Of a stretch of 64,000 nucleotides of DNA, positions 1-9,422 are shown in pieces. The notes under the pieces were generated by a model. It was given only the letters and a program-made list of their open reading frames with translations, did not search any database and had not been told where the DNA came from. The first letter of the stretch is position 1, and the number at the start of each line of letters is the position of its first letter. A program made the translations under genes and the position numbers. Source of the stretch: Bradyrhizobium sp. CB1717 (GTDB lineage: Bacteria > Pseudomonadota > Alphaproteobacteria > Rhizobiales > Xanthobacteraceae); contig NZ_CP121666.1 of the NCBI RefSeq assembly GCF_029714325.1, positions 8,914,501-8,978,500 on the forward strand. Reading direction: 5' to 3'.

Positions 1-1049
1 ACGGCCACGAAGGCGGCGGCACTGGCAATCCAGGCGATGCGCCGGGCTCGCGCGATGCGGCCCGCGCCGATCGCCATCCCGACCATCGGCACGCAGGCAA
101 TGCCGAACGAGAACGCGATCGAGGTCAACAAAAATTCCAGCCGCGCGCCGACGCCATAGCCGGCGAGGATCGCTGTGCCGAACTTCGCCAGCATGTGGGT
201 GAAGATCGAGATCGTCAGCACCGATTGCAGCGGGGAGAAGCAGGCGATGGCACCGACCTTGAGGATGTCGAAGAACATCGCCCATTGGATGCGCAGGCCG
301 CGCAGCCTCAATGCGATCCGCGCGCGGCCGGAGAACAGGTACCAGCCCATGATGCCGATGTTCATGGTGTAGGCGATCAGCGCGCCGGCCGCGACGCCGC
401 GCATGCCGAACTGCGGCACCGGGCCGAGCCCGAGGCCGAGCGTGCCGCCGAGCAGGATCTGCCAGGCCGCGGAGTTGAGGATGAGGAACGACGGCAGCTT
501 CATGTTGCCGGTGCCGCGCAAGATGCCCGCCATGGTGTTGAGCAGCCAGGGCAGCACGGCGCCGCCGAAAAACACCTGCGTGTAGGCGATCGCATGCGTC
601 AGCACATCGCCGCGGCCGCCGAGCATTTCGAGCACCCTGGGCCCGAAGATCAGCATGCCCAGCATGAAGACGAGGCCGAAGCTGATTCCGATCAGCATCG
701 CATGCACCGCGAGCGTGCCGGCCCGCTCGCGGTCGCCGGCGCCGAGCGCACGCGCGATGGCGGACGCCACCGCGCCGCCCATGGCGCCGCCCGACATGGT
801 CATGGTCAGGATCACTGTCGGAAACACCAGCGCCATTGCGGCCAGCGCCTCGACGCCGAGCCGGCCGATATAGGAGGTCTCCGCGATCACCGTACAGGTG
901 CCGGCCGACAGCGCGATCACGTTCGGCCAGGCAAGCCCCAGCAGCGTGCGCAGGATCGGCCCGTCCAGCAGCGCGCTACGCACCGGGCGCGGAGGCGGCG
1001 GCAGCGGACGCTCTTGTTCATCGACCGGAATTTCGGCGATGTCGGACAT
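1..1049 (-). CDS. MATE-family multidrug efflux protein (3' end outside window)
   Basis: About 349 residues of an integral membrane antiporter are visible; the C-terminal part runs off the left edge. The protein starts MSDIAEIPVDE, followed by a proline-rich cytosolic leader, then repeated hydrophobic helices. The first helix region reads LGLAWPNVIALSAGT, and later segments have the small-residue-rich pattern typical of MATE (NorM/DinF) transporters, which exchange cationic drugs or metabolites for protons or sodium at the inner membrane. The start was chosen because GGGGGAGG lies just upstream of the ATG. Full MATE proteins have about 450 residues and 12 helices, so roughly a quarter is missing. 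The substrate cannot be told from sequence. Confidence 0.85.
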   Translation of the reverse strand, partial: MSDIAEIPVDEQERPLPPPPRPVRSALLDGPILRTLLGLAWPNVIALSAGTCTVIAETSYIGRLGVEALAAMALVFPTVILTMTMSGGAMGGAVASAIARALGAGDRERAGTLAVHAMLIGISFGLVFMLGMLIFGPRVLEMLGGRGDVLTHAIAYTQVFFGGAVLPWLLNTMAGILRGTGNMKLPSFLILNSAAWQILLGGTLGLGLGPVPQFGMRGVAAGALIAYTMNIGIMGWYLFSGRARIALRLRGLRIQWAMFFDILKVGAIACFSPLQSVLTISIFTHMLAKFGTAILAGYGVGARLEFLLTSIAFSFGIACVPMVGMAIGAGRIARARRIAWIASAAAFVA

Positions 1050-1225
1050 GTCCTCCCCCGGACGCAGGCGCCATTTGCGGCGCGGCAATCACTTGGTGTG
1101 CCAATGCATTTGTGCGCGTGAGGCGCGCGGCGAGAGGCTTGTTAGCACGGCAATTGCCGATTCCTCCTGCGCCAGGTGCAGGCGTGCCCTGCGGCAGCGC
1201 ATTTCAAGAGGTGGAATTCGTTTTT

Positions 1226-1386
1226 CTCCCTCTCCCCGTTCTTACGGGGCCGCGACGAGCTTCGCTCGCGCTGAGAGGGTTGGGGTGAGGGGTCTATCCG
1301 CAGAGACGGTGACAGCAAGTCTCGTGGAGACTCCCCCTCACCCGCCGCGCTACGCGCGTCGACCTCTCCCGCAAGCGGGGAGAGGC
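1226..1386. repeat. Intergenic inverted repeat of the 'ctctcccc-gc-ggggagag' family
   Basis: This fills most of the gap between the MATE gene and the next gene, 1050-1409. One end reads CTCCCTCTCCCCG and the other carries CTCTCCCGC and GCGGGGAGAG. Between them are partly complementary TGAGGGG/CCCCTCA segments, so the whole unit can fold into a long hairpin. Related units occur at 31226, 41725, 55998, 58201 and 61622. No coding frame in it is convincing. Confidence 0.75.
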
Positions 1387-1409
1387 GAAATGCGCTGCGA
1401 CACCGTCGC

Positions 1410-2462
1410 TTACGTGACTGTCCACACCAGCGGCGGACGGCCGCCGGCCGTCGGAAGCAAGTGCACGCCGATGTGTCGCCCGCATCCCGCAGCGAGCCCT
1501 TCGAACAATCCCTCCAGGACCTTTGCGCAGGCGCGGTGATAGTCGGCGACGTCGTCCATCAGCTTCCAGCTCTGCTGGCGGATTTCGCACGTGCCTTCGG
1601 ATTGCGCCATCTCGGCCGCATCATCCTGCGCAGCGAACAGTGCGTTCAGGAACGATGCGAACTCGCCCGCGCCGCCGCGGGTCATCGACAGCGCCGCGGC
1701 GACCTCGTCGAAATATTGCATGCCGATCAGCTTGCCGGTGAGGTGCAGCAGATAGCCGGCGTCCTCCGGGCCGAACAGCTGCACCAGCACGGGCGCGGCG
1801 GTGCGGACATATTCCATCGCGTAGTTGCGATAGGCCTTTTCAAGCCGCGGTTTCGGCCAGCTCTCGACCGGCAATGCCGGTGCGGTCTTGGCGTCGAACA
1901 ACGGCGCCTCCAGATGCCGCGCAAAGACGAGGCGCTGATCGAGCTCGAGCGGATGGTCGTATTGATGGTAGTAACCTTCGAGCCCGTCCTGGCCGTCGAC
2001 GCTCTGCTTGGTGCAGACGAAGCCGAGGCGGAGATCGCCCAGCGCCGCGCCGTTGTTGGCGTGCCAACCACGCAGCATCGCGCGGCTGACGTCGCCCGGC
2101 ACGCCGCAGATCGCGGTGCCCTTCCAGATCCAGCGCGGCGGCGGATAGCGGATCCAGGCTTTGCGGTCGCTCTCATACATGTATTCGACGTGGACGCCGC
2201 CGATCCAGTTGGAGAGATAGTGATATTGCGCGGCAGCCACCGCCGGCGGCAGATGGCTGAGCCCGAGCTTCTGCAGGCCCGGCAGGAAGCGTTCCTGCTG
2301 CTGACGGCGGAAGACGCGGAAGACGAACTCCGCCGCATCCGCCGTGCCGCGGCGCGTGACGACGGTGAGGATGAGTCCCGTGAAGTAAGCGTGACAGAGA
2401 TCGGCGACCGCGCGCCAGCGCTTCCATTGGGCTTCGTGCGCGGTGTCCGGCGCGGTGGTCAT
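1410..2462 (-). CDS. Conserved-looking hypothetical protein, about 350 aa
   Basis: I do not recognise the family. The product is soluble, with no signal peptide or membrane helix, rich in Trp, Tyr and His, for example HYLSNWIGGVHVEYMYE and RYPPPRWIW. It keeps the local codon usage throughout and has a long uninterrupted frame. The ATG at 2462 is preferred over a GTG two codons upstream, because GGGAG sits 5 nt before the ATG. It stands alone, separated from the MATE gene by a repeat and from the accessory block by about 250 bp. The aromatic-rich central part suggests an enzyme, but nothing catalytic can be named. Confidence 0.7.
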   Translation of the reverse strand: MTTAPDTAHEAQWKRWRAVADLCHAYFTGLILTVVTRRGTADAAEFVFRVFRRQQQERFLPGLQKLGLSHLPPAVAAAQYHYLSNWIGGVHVEYMYESDRKAWIRYPPPRWIWKGTAICGVPGDVSRAMLRGWHANNGAALGDLRLGFVCTKQSVDGQDGLEGYYHQYDHPLELDQRLVFARHLEAPLFDAKTAPALPVESWPKPRLEKAYRNYAMEYVRTAAPVLVQLFGPEDAGYLLHLTGKLIGMQYFDEVAAALSMTRGGAGEFASFLNALFAAQDDAAEMAQSEGTCEIRQQSWKLMDDVADYHRACAKVLEGLFEGLAAGCGRHIGVHLLPTAGGRPPLVWTVT

Positions 2463-2722
2463 GTTCACTCCCGATCGTTGCTGCGATCGAGTGTGTCATT
2501 GCAGGGAAAAGAACGCAATTGAGAGAGGAAAGACCGCCTCAGCCGCACGCCCTGTCCGGCCGACGACGTCCTCGACGGCGATAGCGTCCCATTCCCGAAC
2601 TGACGTCAGATCAGGCGCGCCTTTCGACGCAGCCGCGAATGCATCTATTTCCTGTCACACAATTTGTGATAGCATTACCGTCTACGAAGTTGCAGGGGGC
2701 GGTTTAATTTGGAGCATTAGCC

Positions 2723-5161
2723 ATGTCACGCGAAGCCGATATTTATGAACTGCGAGATTTGATCGCCCGGCTACGGCAGGAACTGATTGCGAAGGAAACG
2801 GCGGCGAGCGACGTCGCACCAGATGCAGAGATGCTCGCTGTCGAGATATCGCAACGCAGGCGGTATCTGGACGAGCTCATGTCGGATCTGCAGGGCCTGT
2901 CGAGCGCCCCCGATGCGCCGGCGCCGGCACAGGACGATGCGCCGGCGGCGGACGCCGCGCCGCAGGGACTTGCGATCATCATCGGCCACAGCTCGGAAGG
3001 TACGGACAAGGGCGCAATCGGGCTGTCGCCTCCTTTTCCGAGCACGGCTGAGCAGGGTCGCGCCGAATACTTCTGGAACCAGGATCTCGCCGCACGAATT
3101 GAGGCCATTGCGAACACGCGCCAGATTCGCGTCAAGACATTTCGTCGCCGGGAGAATGGCGGCGTCGGCATTCGCGAGGCGTATCGTCTTGCCGCGGAGT
3201 GGAAACCACAGGCCTCGGTCGAGCTTCATTTCAACTCCGCGGGGCCCACGGCGCGCGGAAGCGAGACGCTGTTCGGACGGCAAGGTTCGCGGCCGTGGGC
3301 GCGAGCGCTACAGGACCGAATGGTCGCCCTTTATGGCCGTACCGGCACGCTCGATCGCGGACTGAAAGACGCCAACGTCGAAGGGCGCGGCGTGCTCAGC
3401 CTGACCAATGAAGTGCAACCGTCGGCCCTGATCGAGCCGTTCTTCGGCTCGAATATGGAAGATGCCTCCCTGGGGATTGCCCGCAAGGAGGGTCTCGCCG
3501 AGGCGGTCGTGAACGCCTTTGCAACCTTCGTCGGCCTGCCCGTGCCGTCGGCCGACGCCGTTACGGCGGACGCGCCCGCGGACACCGGCCTTTGGGACTC
3601 GCTGCGCGCGGCCTATGCGGCAATGAGTATCGAGCATCCGCATCTGAAAGCGATCACCTTCGCCCAATGGGCCCTCGAGTCGGGTCATGGCGCCTCCCTA
3701 CTCGCGAAGAACCATCTCAATTTCGCGGGAATGAAGTGGCGGCCGTTCATGAGCGATGTCGCAAGTAAAGTATGGTACAATGCGCATGATGGCGGCGAGT
3801 TTTATTGCGCATTCGCATCGCTTCAGAACTTTGTCGCCGGCTACTGGCTTCGATTGGATCGTCATCCGAGCTATCATGGGTGGCGGCAGCACACCGCCAC
3901 TCCCGAAGCTTTCATCAATTTCATCGGGCCGATCTGGGCGCCCCCGTCCGCAAATCCAAACTATGTGGCGAAGGTCCTCGACCTGTTCGAGGAATATCGC
4001 AACGTCTTCGACACGATGGCCGACGCGACTTACGTGGTCGCGGCTGAGCCAAGCGATGAGGATTTTTGGGTCGATCGCACGGAGGACGCGATTGCTCTTC
4101 GACGGAATGGGGAAACCGCGGACGCCGCGGCGCGCAGGGCCGATCACGAATCCGGCGTCTCCTGGGCTTCGGATGCCAGTTCATGCGACTACGCGCATCT
4201 CGGCGCCGGCCTGCCGGTCGGCATGCAGTTCTCGTTTACGGCCGCGGATCTGGAATTGCTTTGCACCCTCAACGATTTTCCGGTGCAGGATTCCGGCGGC
4301 ACGCCCGTTCTGTTCGGCTTGCGCGGTGCGGGGATCGTGCAAGGCGGATCGAGCAGCGATGGCAGCTGGCGCGATGAGGTCATTCTGAAGAACCTCAGGC
4401 CCAACCATCACGAAATCCGATGCGTGATGGGCGTTTGGGATCGGCAACTTGGCAAGATTGCGGTGTATCCGGCCTCCACTGTTCCGAACGCAGAGGCGGT
4501 CGTATCCTGGTTCCAGACGCAGGAGTCAGGCAACCTGCTCGCAACAGGCTTTTATCGGTACATTTGCGGGGAGCATAACGGCCGACCTGGCTGCTTCCTG
4601 TTGCGCAAATCCATATCCGAGAAGCGCATCGTGATCGTTCGCCGGTCCGAAGATGACCTGATTTACGAGAGCACCGATAAGGTGCACAAGACGGCTCCGG
4701 GCGACAACATCCATCCGTCGTTCTCCAGCGAGACGAGCTGGTTTTCATCGTTCGGGTGTCAGGTGGTCGTTGGCAGCGCGACCTCATCCGGAGCCCATTC
4801 TGGACCTTGGGCGAGATTCCGCCGCTCGGCGGGGTTGACCGATGGCGACGGCGATCCCGGAAAGCCCTTTATGTACGTGCTGCTGACCGGACAGGAAGCC
4901 CTGCAAGCGTCCGACGCGCGCCGGCGCAATCTTCCTCTCGCCGATCCCGAGATACGCGCAATGCGGAGGCTTCGATTCGGATCGACGAGCCCGCGAGTGG
5001 CTGCGCTGCAGGCGCAGCTTGGGCAATCCAACGACGGCGATTTGGGTCCAGCGACGGCCGAAGCCCTGCACGCGAAGCAGCGATCACTGGGCAATCGCAG
5101 TGACGGGATCTACACGCCCGCCCTTGACGCTCAGCTCGAATGGAACGTCTACGCAACCTGA
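2723..5161 (+). CDS. Multidomain peptidoglycan hydrolase: amidase_3 + glucosaminidase + unknown domain + PG-binding domain
   Basis: An 812-residue cell-wall lytic protein. Residues 5-55 look like a coiled coil. Residues 82-270 are an AmiC-type N-acetylmuramoyl-L-alanine amidase: IIIGHSS with His89, ELHFNS with His169, and the catalytic glutamate in LIEPFFG (about 238). Residues 290-430 match a FlgJ/LytG-type glucosaminidase, with Glu319 in QWALESGHG and NHLNFAGMKW. Residues 450-745 are a beta-rich domain I do not recognise. Residues 755-800 are a peptidoglycan-binding type 1 domain (PRVAALQAQLG, DGDLGPATAEAL). No N-terminal signal peptide is visible, which is odd for an enzyme with a periplasmic substrate. 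The start has GGAG about 9 nt upstream. It opens the accessory block and precedes the caspase gene by 219 bp. Confidence 0.85.
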   Translation: MSREADIYELRDLIARLRQELIAKETAASDVAPDAEMLAVEISQRRRYLDELMSDLQGLSSAPDAPAPAQDDAPAADAAPQGLAIIIGHSSEGTDKGAIGLSPPFPSTAEQGRAEYFWNQDLAARIEAIANTRQIRVKTFRRRENGGVGIREAYRLAAEWKPQASVELHFNSAGPTARGSETLFGRQGSRPWARALQDRMVALYGRTGTLDRGLKDANVEGRGVLSLTNEVQPSALIEPFFGSNMEDASLGIARKEGLAEAVVNAFATFVGLPVPSADAVTADAPADTGLWDSLRAAYAAMSIEHPHLKAITFAQWALESGHGASLLAKNHLNFAGMKWRPFMSDVASKVWYNAHDGGEFYCAFASLQNFVAGYWLRLDRHPSYHGWRQHTATPEAFINFIGPIWAPPSANPNYVAKVLDLFEEYRNVFDTMADATYVVAAEPSDEDFWVDRTEDAIALRRNGETADAAARRADHESGVSWASDASSCDYAHLGAGLPVGMQFSFTAADLELLCTLNDFPVQDSGGTPVLFGLRGAGIVQGGSSSDGSWRDEVILKNLRPNHHEIRCVMGVWDRQLGKIAVYPASTVPNAEAVVSWFQTQESGNLLATGFYRYICGEHNGRPGCFLLRKSISEKRIVIVRRSEDDLIYESTDKVHKTAPGDNIHPSFSSETSWFSSFGCQVVVGSATSSGAHSGPWARFRRSAGLTDGDGDPGKPFMYVLLTGQEALQASDARRRNLPLADPEIRAMRRLRFGSTSPRVAALQAQLGQSNDGDLGPATAEALHAKQRSLGNRSDGIYTPALDAQLEWNVYAT

Positions 5162-5380
5162 GTGCCGGTCGGTGACTCAAACGCGGGGTGGCGAGCCGAT
5201 ATCGGACCTGCCACCCCGGGCGACGATGGCCAGATCTCGATGGGTGGGGCGTCTGACCGCATCGTAGGATTGACATTCGCAGGCATAAGAACTCAACTGG
5301 CGCGGGTACTTTAAGCTCACTATTATCTTGGCGGCGGTCCGCCGACCGGCCATGACCTTTGAAATTAGAGATGATCGCGC

Positions 5381-6535
5381 ATGCCCGCTGATACGGCGCT
5401 GGTGCATCAGGTTGACTTGGGCGGACGACCGGGGACCCACGTCATCGCAATCGGCATCGGCACTTATGATTATTTGAAGGGCGGCAGCGGTCCGCTCACC
5501 AAGCACCACCTCGACCTGGAACAGCTCAGTTCGCCGCCTGTTTCGGCCAGGGCAATTGCCACCTGGTTTATCCAACATTTCGACTGCAGCGAACTGCCGC
5601 TGGCAAGCGTTTCCCTCGTCCTGTCGGAGCCTCAACCGGCATCCTTCGACAAGGGCAACCTCGGACTACGGATTGTACCGAACGGGACAATCAAGGACGT
5701 CGGCGATGCGATCGCGGCATGGATCGAGCGGGCCGACGTTGATCCGAAAAGCCGGGTCATCCTTTATTTCTGCGGTCACGGGCTCAGTGGTGGAACGCAG
5801 AATCTCTATTTGATGCGAGATTATGGGCAGGACAAGAACGACCCCATGAGCGGCGCATTGAACTATACGAATTTCGTGCTGGGGCTCGAATGCCGCATTC
5901 CGAGCACCCAGTTCCTGCTGTTCGACGCGTGCCGTTCAACCCCCGAGATCGCCGAGTGGAATCAACAGGGCGGTCAACGCATCTTCGCCGTCGATCGGGA
6001 TATCCGGCTTGGCATCAACGAGCCGATGCAGCAATGTCCAGTGTTCTCCACCGAAATCGACCGCAAGGCGCTCGGCCGGCCCGACGAGCCGAGCCTGTGC
6101 GCCAGCGCCTTCATCCTTGCCCTGAGGGGCGCAAGCGCGAAAAAGGAAGGACAGGACTGGTACGTTACGACTCATCGGATGGTTGAAGCGCTGACCGATC
6201 TCCAGAACCAGGCACTCGTCGGAGCAGGAAGTCTCCAGCAGAACGCCGACGCGAACAGAACCGCCAGGATCCGCCTTCGCAAACTGGCGAATGACCCTGA
6301 AATACCGGTCTATGTCGGGCTGGACGACGAGGCGCGTCGCGCCAACACCATGATTTCCGCCATTCGCGGTGCGCCGCCGCCACGGACGATCAGCGATCGC
6401 CTCACGATGTTGTCACCCGGCGAATACGTGTTCCGCGCAAGTCAGATCGCGGGTAACAAGCTCGCAGAAGTCACCGAAGTCGTGTGGCCCACGTTCTCCA
6501 ACGTGCTACTGAAGGTCTCGACATGGGACGCTTAG
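5381..6535 (+). CDS. Caspase-like (peptidase C14) protein
   Basis: A 384-residue protein with a caspase/metacaspase p20-like core at about residues 20-250. The catalytic histidine is in LYFCGHG (His133) and the cysteine in LLFDACRS (Cys184), with the usual spacing of about 50 residues. It also keeps the HVIAIGIGTY first strand typical of bacterial C14 proteins. Residues 250-384 form a C-terminal extension ending in a beta-rich segment. There is no signal peptide, so it should act in the cytoplasm. Bacterial caspase-like proteases are often proteolytic executioners in conflict or cell-death systems. It overlaps the next gene by 13 nt, implying translational coupling. The start ATG has only a weak GAGA upstream. 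Confidence 0.88.
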   Translation: MPADTALVHQVDLGGRPGTHVIAIGIGTYDYLKGGSGPLTKHHLDLEQLSSPPVSARAIATWFIQHFDCSELPLASVSLVLSEPQPASFDKGNLGLRIVPNGTIKDVGDAIAAWIERADVDPKSRVILYFCGHGLSGGTQNLYLMRDYGQDKNDPMSGALNYTNFVLGLECRIPSTQFLLFDACRSTPEIAEWNQQGGQRIFAVDRDIRLGINEPMQQCPVFSTEIDRKALGRPDEPSLCASAFILALRGASAKKEGQDWYVTTHRMVEALTDLQNQALVGAGSLQQNADANRTARIRLRKLANDPEIPVYVGLDDEARRANTMISAIRGAPPPRTISDRLTMLSPGEYVFRASQIAGNKLAEVTEVVWPTFSNVLLKVSTWDA

Positions 6536-7968
6536 ACATCAGGCTCGACAAGAAGCACCTTGGCACGGACCTCGAACTGGGCGTCGTCGCCGACGTGCTT
6601 CAGATAAAGGATTTTCAGGGGAAGTTTCCAGAGGCACCGTTCGAGCAGGAAGTGGTCATTCCGGCTGGCGCAACGGGTTTTCGGCGGGTGAACGTTCCGC
6701 CCGGGACTTACCGGATCGAGGCGCGACTTCCCTCCGGCGAGGTGATGTCGAAGACCCAGGAGGTCTCAGACAACACGGCGGAAGTCCCCGTCGTGTTCGA
6801 GCCCGCGGCTTCGCCCCACGAGTGGTTGAGTTGGCAGCGGCTCGCGGGGAACGTACCGTCTGAAAAGGAATACGAAGAATTCCTGAAAGATATTGCGGGG
6901 AAAATTTCAAAGGCGGCCAAGTCCAAGGATGTCAGGATCGACATCAGTCCAACGGTCATCGGATGGGCCGCCGGCCATCTCCGGCAACTCCACGTGCGGG
7001 TCAAGGCGCTGCTTGAAGGAACGTCCGCAGCGCCGACGGCCGGAGACGACCCGGCCGAAGCTGATGCCACAGCAGAGCCCACGACCGCGGATTTCGAGCT
7101 CCTGCAGGCGAACCCGTCCGATGGGACCGCGTTGTGGAGCACGCTAGGCTCCCATGCGGCATGGACCGAATGGCGGAGGTCTGCATCGCCCTATCCGGGT
7201 TGCTCATTCGTGCGCAGGGATGATCGCGCGCTAAGCCTCTGGCAGGTTACTCAGTCTGATTATCAAAAGAGCATCGTCGGGACACTCCGCGGGATGCTGC
7301 CGCTCCGTTGCCTGGCCGCGATGCGGCGCGGCGATGGCGTCGACGTCATCCTGCTTCCGATTCCATGGGCGTTCGAACCGGATCCGGACAAGACCCCCGT
7401 GACAATCGAAGTCCTGCGCGAGGCAGGCGCGTCAGCAGCCGGCCGGACGACCGTCATGGTCCAGGATCCGAGCCTCGGCGGCCTGCTGATGTATCTCAAC
7501 AGCAACAAGATCGGCAGCGCATCCACCGTACTGGCCGAGGCCAGTCAAACCGGCTTGATCAATTCTCTGCTCGCAGACAAGCGAAATCCGCTCGCAGCCT
7601 GCGCAGCAGGCTACGTTGCCATCGCCGGCCTGGCCGATAGCAATCGCGAGCAGTGGACGCAGTGGCTTGGGCTGTTGTCGCAATTTGCCTGGCTGCCGGA
7701 CGGAAACGTCATTCAGGCCGCGTACCTGCTGAAAACGGCCCGTTCAAAGTCAGAACTCGATGAGGCGCTCACCAGCCTGAAGAAGGCCTACGGAAAGGGA
7801 ATTCCGTTCTTTATCGCCGGCGTGCAGCATCTGCAGCAAGGCCTCTACTCCTTCAGCGAAAAGGATGCCGAGGCACGCCAGATGTACGAGTCGGTGACGA
7901 ACGTCGCATTGAAGGTCGACGCCAATCAGGTGTTCACGCTGCTCCGCCTTCCGTCCGAGCAGAACTAG
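6523..7968 (+). CDS. Unknown partner of the caspase-like protein (beta N-terminal domain + helical C-terminal part)
   Basis: A 481-residue protein starting MGRLDIRLDKKHLG inside the 3' end of the caspase gene (13-nt overlap); a start 13 codons upstream is possible but less likely. Residues 1-95 look like a small beta-sandwich (VNVPPGTYRIEARLPSGE resembles carboxypeptidase-regulatory or prealbumin-like folds). Residues about 105-180 are helical, and a low-complexity Ala/Asp/Glu linker lies near 190. The C-terminal half, from about 320 to 481, is Ala/Leu-rich and looks like a helical repeat or TPR-like array. No catalytic motif, signal peptide or membrane helix is visible. Its position makes it a likely regulator, sensor or substrate of the caspase; that is inference. 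Confidence 0.75.
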   Translation: MGRLDIRLDKKHLGTDLELGVVADVLQIKDFQGKFPEAPFEQEVVIPAGATGFRRVNVPPGTYRIEARLPSGEVMSKTQEVSDNTAEVPVVFEPAASPHEWLSWQRLAGNVPSEKEYEEFLKDIAGKISKAAKSKDVRIDISPTVIGWAAGHLRQLHVRVKALLEGTSAAPTAGDDPAEADATAEPTTADFELLQANPSDGTALWSTLGSHAAWTEWRRSASPYPGCSFVRRDDRALSLWQVTQSDYQKSIVGTLRGMLPLRCLAAMRRGDGVDVILLPIPWAFEPDPDKTPVTIEVLREAGASAAGRTTVMVQDPSLGGLLMYLNSNKIGSASTVLAEASQTGLINSLLADKRNPLAACAAGYVAIAGLADSNREQWTQWLGLLSQFAWLPDGNVIQAAYLLKTARSKSELDEALTSLKKAYGKGIPFFIAGVQHLQQGLYSFSEKDAEARQMYESVTNVALKVDANQVFTLLRLPSEQN

Positions 7969-8064
7969 AGCGCGATGAGATTTGGATGAATCATCATCGC
8001 ACTTTGGGTTGTTGTCTGCGCATGATCTTTCCGGAAAACCGCTTCGCACTTTTCCGGATCATAC
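7969..8064. repeat. Rhizobial intergenic palindromic element (RIME-like)
   Basis: This lies between the convergent ends of the caspase-partner gene and the astacin gene. It contains GCATGATCTTTCCGGAAAA and CACTTTTCCGGATCAT, arms that pair around a CCGCTTCG centre. The arrangement resembles the short mosaic palindromes widespread in rhizobial intergenic DNA. It may also act as a bidirectional terminator. Confidence 0.6.
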
Positions 8065-8115
8065 TTTAGCTGCTGACTGCGTCGCCGGCCGCGACATTGT
8101 CGCGGCCGCCTTGCG

Positions 8116-8895
8116 CTAGGGATACAATTCCTCGACCGCCTTGATATCTCCGGCACTCAAGCCGAGCCTCTGACCTATGTCGGGTTGACCAAAGACGGGC
8201 TCGATGGTCGCGCTTCCATCCCTGGAAAATGCGGTCTTCGGGTAGTGCATGATCGAGGCGTAGTCGTACGCCCCGAGGTCGATGCCGTCGTTCAGATGCT
8301 GGGTGAAATTGTGCTCCATGCCGGGTATCACGTTCTCCAGATGAACCCGGACGAACAGATCGCGGTCCCGCCGGCTCTGCTCGTGCCACAATCCGACGGT
8401 GTGGCCAATCTCATGGATGCAATTGCCCGTCGTGCAGTCCGGCCCGAGCGTGACAAACTGCTGCCCTTGCTGTCTGCCGACTGAGGAGGAGCACCCGCTG
8501 CCCGGCCGAAATGTCACGAAATCGTCCTGGTTGGTTCGCTGGACGAACTTGATCTTGGTCTTCTCGTGCCAATGCGCAATGGCTTCCGTCACCCGATTCT
8601 GGTTCGGCAAGTTGGGGGCGATCGTGTAGGGCACGGTCTTATCCGGCCAACGAAAGCGCAGCTCCTTGATGCCGACGCCGAACGTCTGGAAGCCGGCCAC
8701 TGTCGCCGCGGCGTTCTCGCGAATTTGGCTGGAGGTGGCCTCGACCTCCTGTGTCGGACCGAGATCGATGCAGCCCTCAGCGCGCGCCCGCCCTTCGATC
8801 TCGACATAAAGCACTGGACGGACACCGGCACCGTGAATTTTCACGAAGGCGGTCTTCACCTGAGTGCCCGAAACAAACTCCGCATTATCAGCCAC
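8116..8895 (-). CDS. Astacin-family (M12A) zinc metalloprotease
   Basis: A 259-residue protein with an astacin catalytic domain at about residues 75-259. The zinc motif is HEIGHTVGLWHE (His161, Glu162, His165, His171), followed by a Met-turn SIMHY (Met216, Tyr218). The four cysteines around CSSSVG and CTTGNC could form disulphides if the protein is exported. Astacins are endopeptidases, usually secreted with a signal and propeptide. Here the N-terminus MADNAEFVSGTQVKTAF has no signal, and the first 75 residues look like a small separate domain. It is the last of three minus-strand genes facing the caspase pair. Confidence 0.9.
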   Translation of the reverse strand: MADNAEFVSGTQVKTAFVKIHGAGVRPVLYVEIEGRARAEGCIDLGPTQEVEATSSQIRENAAATVAGFQTFGVGIKELRFRWPDKTVPYTIAPNLPNQNRVTEAIAHWHEKTKIKFVQRTNQDDFVTFRPGSGCSSSVGRQQGQQFVTLGPDCTTGNCIHEIGHTVGLWHEQSRRDRDLFVRVHLENVIPGMEHNFTQHLNDGIDLGAYDYASIMHYPKTAFSRDGSATIEPVFGQPDIGQRLGLSAGDIKAVEELYP

Positions 8896-9007
8896 GGGAC
8901 AACCTCTTTTTTCAAATTATGCTCTGCGCCCTTCAAATTTCAGCGCGCCCGACATTAGACCGATTTCGGATGAAGCGCAACCTGGGCATGCAGCCCGCCA
9001 CTTCTTC

Positions 9008-9355
9008 TCAATTAGATTGACGCGTCCAGAGCCGTGCAACAATCAGATGGTCTTGCGGAGGATCATGCGGCCGCCACGGATAGGCAACGACGGTTCCGAA
9101 CACGCATGCCCGTCCGGTTTGCAAGTGCTCTCCCTCCAAGCGCGCGCTCAAGATGTACTGCGCCCGCCGCTCGATGTCGTCGGGGACCGATATGCTGAAG
9201 CGACCTTCGTCCTCTCCGTGTTGCAACACGATCGGTCCCGTCGCGATCACCCGGGAACGCGCATCAGCAAGCGTCACATCTTCAAGCCGGACGATGCCGC
9301 GCAAAGCGCCGACTTCGCCACGATCAGTCACGCGCAGGGTTCCGGTGATTTCCAC
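9008..9355 (-). CDS. Small YbaY-like beta-domain protein
   Basis: A 115-residue beta-rich protein with no signal peptide or lipobox. It contains VRLEDVTLADARSRVIA and FSISVPDDIERRAQYILSA, which resemble the YbaY / type III secretion chaperone-like fold found in lipoproteins of the YscW group. It sits between the astacin and PGRP-amidase genes on the same strand, with gaps of about 110 and 70 bp. A binding or chaperone role for one of the neighbouring hydrolases is possible but not shown. Family assignment rests on pattern resemblance only. Confidence 0.55.
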   Translation of the reverse strand: MEITGTLRVTDRGEVGALRGIVRLEDVTLADARSRVIATGPIVLQHGEDEGRFSISVPDDIERRAQYILSARLEGEHLQTGRACVFGTVVAYPWRPHDPPQDHLIVARLWTRQSN

Positions 9356-9422
9356 AGTACATCAATGCTCCAGGGGAGCGCATCGCACGCGACGATGCGT
9401 CCCGATGTCGCAAGCGATCGTT

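Noticed and set aside
195..1121. Plus-strand open frame of 308 aa over the MATE gene
   Set aside because: Histidine/arginine-rich antisense shadow with no recognisable domain; the minus-strand transporter frame is convincing.
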